A stretch of DNA of 64,000 nt from NCBI GenBank assembly GCA_019309545.1, contig JAFDGA010000013.1, positions 1 through 64,000 of the forward strand, in the 5' to 3' direction. The notes below the pieces were generated by a model. That model had not been told where the DNA came from. It did no database searches and saw only the letters and a list, made by a program, of their open reading frames with translations. Below, in pieces: positions 60,886 to 64,000 of the stretch (positions within the stretch are counted from its first letter, which is position 1; every line of letters starts with the position of its first letter). This DNA is from Deltaproteobacteria bacterium (GTDB lineage Bacteria; Desulfobacterota; Desulfobaccia; Desulfobaccales; Desulfobaccaceae). The translations under genes and the position numbers were made by a program.

Positions 60886-61773
60886 ATGGATGCGACTCTG
60901 GAACAGTTTTATCATTATCTCAGTGTGGAACGGGGTTTGGCCCCGCTTACCTTAGAGGCTTACAGTCAGGACCTGGAAGGCTTACGAAGCTTTCTGATGG
61001 ACCGGGGCCGCTCTACCTGGGATACGGTTTCGGTGTCGGACCTGCAGAACTTCCTGGCCCATCTGGAGAGTCAGGGGGTCGGGCCCCGCAGTCGGGCCCG
61101 CAAGCTCAGTGCCATCCGGCAATTGTTCCGTTTTTTGCTGCGCGAAGGTCAGCTCCAAGTCAATCCGCTTGATTGGTTAGACTCCCCCCGCCTACCCCGG
61201 AATCTACCACGGGTGCTCAATCTGGAAGAGGTGGACCGCCTGTTGGCCGCACCTGATCCCCTGACACCTCTGGGGCAACGGGATGATACCATGCTGGAAC
61301 TGCTGTATGCCACTGGCATCCGGGTGTCCGAGCTGGTGGGGTTAACCCTGAGGCAACTGGAGCTGCGCCGCGGGGTATTGCTGGTGCGCGGCAAGGGCCG
61401 CAAGGAACGGCTGGTACCCATGGTGGAGCAGGCCGTTAACAAATTGCAACTCTATCTGGCCCAAACCCGGCCAACCTTACTGAGGCAACAGGAAAGCCCC
61501 ATGCTATTTCTCAACCGTGTGGGCCGGGGCCTGAGCCGGCAGGGTTTTTGGAAGATTCTCAAAGGTTATGCCCGCCAGGCCGGCTTACCTCCGGATCTGA
61601 GCCCTCATACCTTGCGGCATTCCTTTGCCACTCATCTGTTATGGCACGGGGCAGATCTGCGGGCCTTACAAATGATGTTAGGACATGCGGACATATCAAG
61701 CACGCAAATTTATACCCATTTACATGCAGCCCGCCTGCAAGAGATTCATCGGCAGGCGCATCCGCGGCCCTAA
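60886..61773 (+). CDS. xerD: Tyrosine recombinase XerD/XerC type
   Basis: A 295-aa Xer recombinase. The N-terminal SAM-like core-binding domain is followed by the catalytic domain with R near 145 (ATGIRVSELVGL), K in VRGKGRKERLVP, HTLRHSFATHLL with H and R, MLGHADISSTQ and the nucleophile Tyr in IYTHLH near 275. Complete set for chromosome dimer resolution at dif. No dif site was identified in the window. Confidence 0.93.
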   Translation: MDATLEQFYHYLSVERGLAPLTLEAYSQDLEGLRSFLMDRGRSTWDTVSVSDLQNFLAHLESQGVGPRSRARKLSAIRQLFRFLLREGQLQVNPLDWLDSPRLPRNLPRVLNLEEVDRLLAAPDPLTPLGQRDDTMLELLYATGIRVSELVGLTLRQLELRRGVLLVRGKGRKERLVPMVEQAVNKLQLYLAQTRPTLLRQQESPMLFLNRVGRGLSRQGFWKILKGYARQAGLPPDLSPHTLRHSFATHLLWHGADLRALQMMLGHADISSTQIYTHLHAARLQEIHRQAHPRP

Positions 61774-61785
61774 CTCGGAGTACTG

Positions 61786-64000
61786 ATGACCAAAAGAAGC
61801 CTGGAAGTCATTACCACCCACCTCAACGCCGATTTTGATGCTCTGGCTTCCATGGTGGCGGCCAAGAAGCTTTACCCCAATGCCCTCCTGGTCTTTCCGG
61901 GGGCGCAAGAGCGCAACCTGCGGGAATTTTTTGTCCGTTCCAGTCTTTATTTTTTAGATTTTGCCAAGGTTAAAGATATCAATCTGGAGGAGATCAAACG
62001 CCTGATTCTGGTGGATGTCCGGCAGGCCAGCCGGATCGGCAAATTTGCCGAGGCCTTGCCCAACAAAGACATCGAACTCCATATCTACGACCATCACCCC
62101 TCTTCCCCGGATGACCTGTCTGGGGATCTGGAAGTTATCCGCCCGGCCGGGGCCGCGGTTAGCATCCTGACCAAGATTATCAGAGAACGCCAGTTACCCA
62201 TCACTCCGGATGAGGCCACCATAATGGCCCTGGGGATATATGAAGATACCGGCTCGTTTACCTTCGCCTCGACCACGGTGGAGGATTTTGAGGCCGCCTC
62301 CTATCTCCTGTCGCAGGGGGCCAATCTGAATACGGTGTCCGAGATGCTCACCCGGGAGCTCACCGCAGAGCAGGTCGCCCTGTTAAACGACATGATCCGC
62401 AATGCCTCCACCTTGAACATCAACGGGGTGGATATTGTGCTGGCCCGGGCCACGGCATCCCAATATATCGGCGATTTCGCGGTGCTGGCTCATAAATATA
62501 TGGACATGGAAAATATCAATGTCCTGTTTGCCCTGGCCCAGATGGAGGACCGGGTATATATCGTGGGGCGCAGCCGCCTGCAAGAGGTGAACGTCGGCGA
62601 AATTCTGAGTGAAATGGGCGGCGGCGGCCATAGTTATGCGGCCTCGGCGACGATTAAGGATACCCCTCTGGCTCAGGTGGAAGAGACCCTGCGACAGATC
62701 CTCCAGACCCAGATCAGTCCCCGGCGCACAGCCCGGGAGCTGATGTCTTTCCCGGTTAAAGCCATAAGCCCAGAGGCTACCATGGCCGATGCCCACCAGA
62801 GTCTGACCCGCTTAAATATGAATGCCCTGTTGGTGATGGACCAAGAGAAGCTGGTGGGGCTGATCTCTCGTCAGATTGTGGAAAAGGCTATTTATCATGG
62901 GCTTCAGGATTTGCCAGTGAAAGAATACATGACCACCGAATTTGCCACGGTGGGGCCGGAGGCCTCGCTGGCGGAAATTCAGCAGCGACTGGTCATTAGC
63001 AAACAGCGGTTGCTGCCGGTGGTGGCCCAGAACCGGGTTCTCGGGGTGATCACCCGGACAGACCTGCTTAACCTGCTAATGGCTTCAGGAGCCGGGGCCG
63101 AGTTCAAATTAGACAAGGATCTGGTTCAACCGCTGCGCAAAAAAAAGATCAGCGGACTGCTGCGGGAACGACTGCCCCAGCGGATTCTGAAGATCTTGCA
63201 CCAGGTCGGCCGGGTGGCCGATGAATTGGGCTACAATGCCTATGTGGTGGGGGGGTTTGTCCGGGATCTGCTGTTGCGCCATGAAAATCTGGATATCGAT
63301 ATTGTCATTGAAGGGGACGGGATTGCCTTCGCCCGCAAGTTTGCCGAACGCCATGAGGTCCGGGTGCGAGTCTTCCATAAACTCAAGACCGCGGTGATCA
63401 TCTTCCCGGATGGCTTTAAGATCGATGTGGCCACCGCCCGGACCGAGTATTACGAGGCTCCCGGAGCCTTGCCGATCGTGGAAGGCAGTTCTATCAAAAT
63501 GGATTTATATCGCCGTGATTTTACCATCAATACCCTGGCGGTAAAACTCAACGAGCGCCATTTTGGCATCCTGATCGACTTTTTTGGGGCCCAGCGGGAC
63601 TTGAAAGAGCAGCGCATCAGCGTCCTCCACAATCTCAGCTTTGTGGAAGATCCCACTCGGGTATTTAGGGCGATTCGCTTTGAGCAACGCTTTAATTTTC
63701 AGATCAGCAAACTCACCGCCAGCCTGATCGAGAACGCGGTCAAGATCAATTTTTTTGAACGGCTCTCAGGCTCCCGACTGTTTGGGGAGCTGAAACTAAT
63801 ATTGCAAGAAGAGAATCCCATTCCGGCCATTGCCCGGATGGCCAGTTTTAACCTGCTCCAATTCATCCATCCCAGCCTGCGCTGCGACCAGGCCACCAAA
63901 TGGATGCTGGACCAGGTGCGGGCGGTGCTTTCCTGGTATGATTTGTTATTCTTGGATGATCCCTACGAGCGTTGGCTGGTTTATTTCCTCGGTCTGATCG
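61786..64000 (+). CDS. tRNA nucleotidyltransferase/poly(A) polymerase with DHH and CBS domains (partial)
   Basis: The gene runs off the right edge (738 codons seen). The N-terminus is a DHH phosphoesterase-like domain (THLNADFDALASM and IYDHHPSSPDD), a DHHA1-like region follows (GGGGHSYAASATI), then two CBS repeats at about 315-430, and from about 480 the class II nucleotidyltransferase head: YVVGGFVRDLLL and LDIDIVIEGDG. This architecture is known from A-adding tRNA nucleotidyltransferases that split CCA synthesis with a second enzyme. ATG 61786 has a GGAG site. Confidence 0.92.
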   Translation, partial: MTKRSLEVITTHLNADFDALASMVAAKKLYPNALLVFPGAQERNLREFFVRSSLYFLDFAKVKDINLEEIKRLILVDVRQASRIGKFAEALPNKDIELHIYDHHPSSPDDLSGDLEVIRPAGAAVSILTKIIRERQLPITPDEATIMALGIYEDTGSFTFASTTVEDFEAASYLLSQGANLNTVSEMLTRELTAEQVALLNDMIRNASTLNINGVDIVLARATASQYIGDFAVLAHKYMDMENINVLFALAQMEDRVYIVGRSRLQEVNVGEILSEMGGGGHSYAASATIKDTPLAQVEETLRQILQTQISPRRTARELMSFPVKAISPEATMADAHQSLTRLNMNALLVMDQEKLVGLISRQIVEKAIYHGLQDLPVKEYMTTEFATVGPEASLAEIQQRLVISKQRLLPVVAQNRVLGVITRTDLLNLLMASGAGAEFKLDKDLVQPLRKKKISGLLRERLPQRILKILHQVGRVADELGYNAYVVGGFVRDLLLRHENLDIDIVIEGDGIAFARKFAERHEVRVRVFHKLKTAVIIFPDGFKIDVATARTEYYEAPGALPIVEGSSIKMDLYRRDFTINTLAVKLNERHFGILIDFFGAQRDLKEQRISVLHNLSFVEDPTRVFRAIRFEQRFNFQISKLTASLIENAVKINFFERLSGSRLFGELKLILQEENPIPAIARMASFNLLQFIHPSLRCDQATKWMLDQVRAVLSWYDLLFLDDPYERWLVYFLGLI

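Overview
The window is a stretch of chromosome from an anaerobic bacterium, most likely a sulfate-reducer or syntroph-like member of the Desulfobacterota (former Deltaproteobacteria). This rests on gene content: a B12-dependent class II ribonucleotide reductase, a selenocysteine peroxiredoxin, a flavodiiron protein, a biotin-dependent transcarboxylase-like pair, an NtrY/NtrX pair and several orphan two-component genes. Codon choice is moderately GC-rich and even across most genes. I see no rRNA, tRNA, CRISPR array or intact mobile element.

Layout. 1-654: mostly non-coding, with one unidentified open-frame remnant. 655-15767 (minus strand): nrdJ behind a promoter overlapping two NrdR boxes, mrcA, comM, a secreted protein, a CoA-binding protein, a YhaN/YhaO-type ATPase-nuclease pair, a receiver protein, a TrmN6-like methyltransferase (apparent CTG start) and a DUF1015 protein. 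16034-21530 (plus): sensor kinase, NtrY-like kinase and NtrX-like regulator. 21613-28990 (minus): an envelope and isoprenoid operon, ileS-lspA-lgt-cdsA-dxr-rseP. 29365-33299 (minus): tilS and a kinase/receiver pair. 33369-37103 (plus): hydrolase, thioredoxin-like protein, 2-oxoacid dehydrogenase E1 alpha and beta without E2 or E3, and a DJ-1/PfpI protein. 37376-41158 (minus): a DUF255 protein, a doubly frameshifted ParB-like gene and a glycine-zipper lipoprotein. 41838-45633 (minus): a transcarboxylase-like cluster. 46012-50886: thioesterase, unknown membrane protein, nucleoside phosphorylase-like protein, CruF-like carotenoid protein and an IspH-UbiA fusion. 51246-53826 (plus): porin and FlgT-like lipoprotein. 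54141-55807 (minus): decayed uspA and an MFS transporter. 56049-59095 (plus): flavodiiron protein, Sec-peroxiredoxin and a decayed YeeE/YedE pair. 59135-64000: xth, an rlmB-type methylase, xerD and a DHH-CBS-tRNA nucleotidyltransferase cut by the window end.

The most notable items are the peroxiredoxin whose catalytic codon is UGA followed at the right distance by a bSECIS-like hairpin, and whose usual resolving cysteine is Met; the IspH-UbiA fusion next to carotenoid- and hopanoid-type genes; and the NrdR-controlled nrdJ promoter. Gene decay is visible at several places (uspA, both YeeE/YedE genes, ParB-like, a transposase remnant). A dispersed ~110-bp intergenic repeat with a central hairpin occurs four times.
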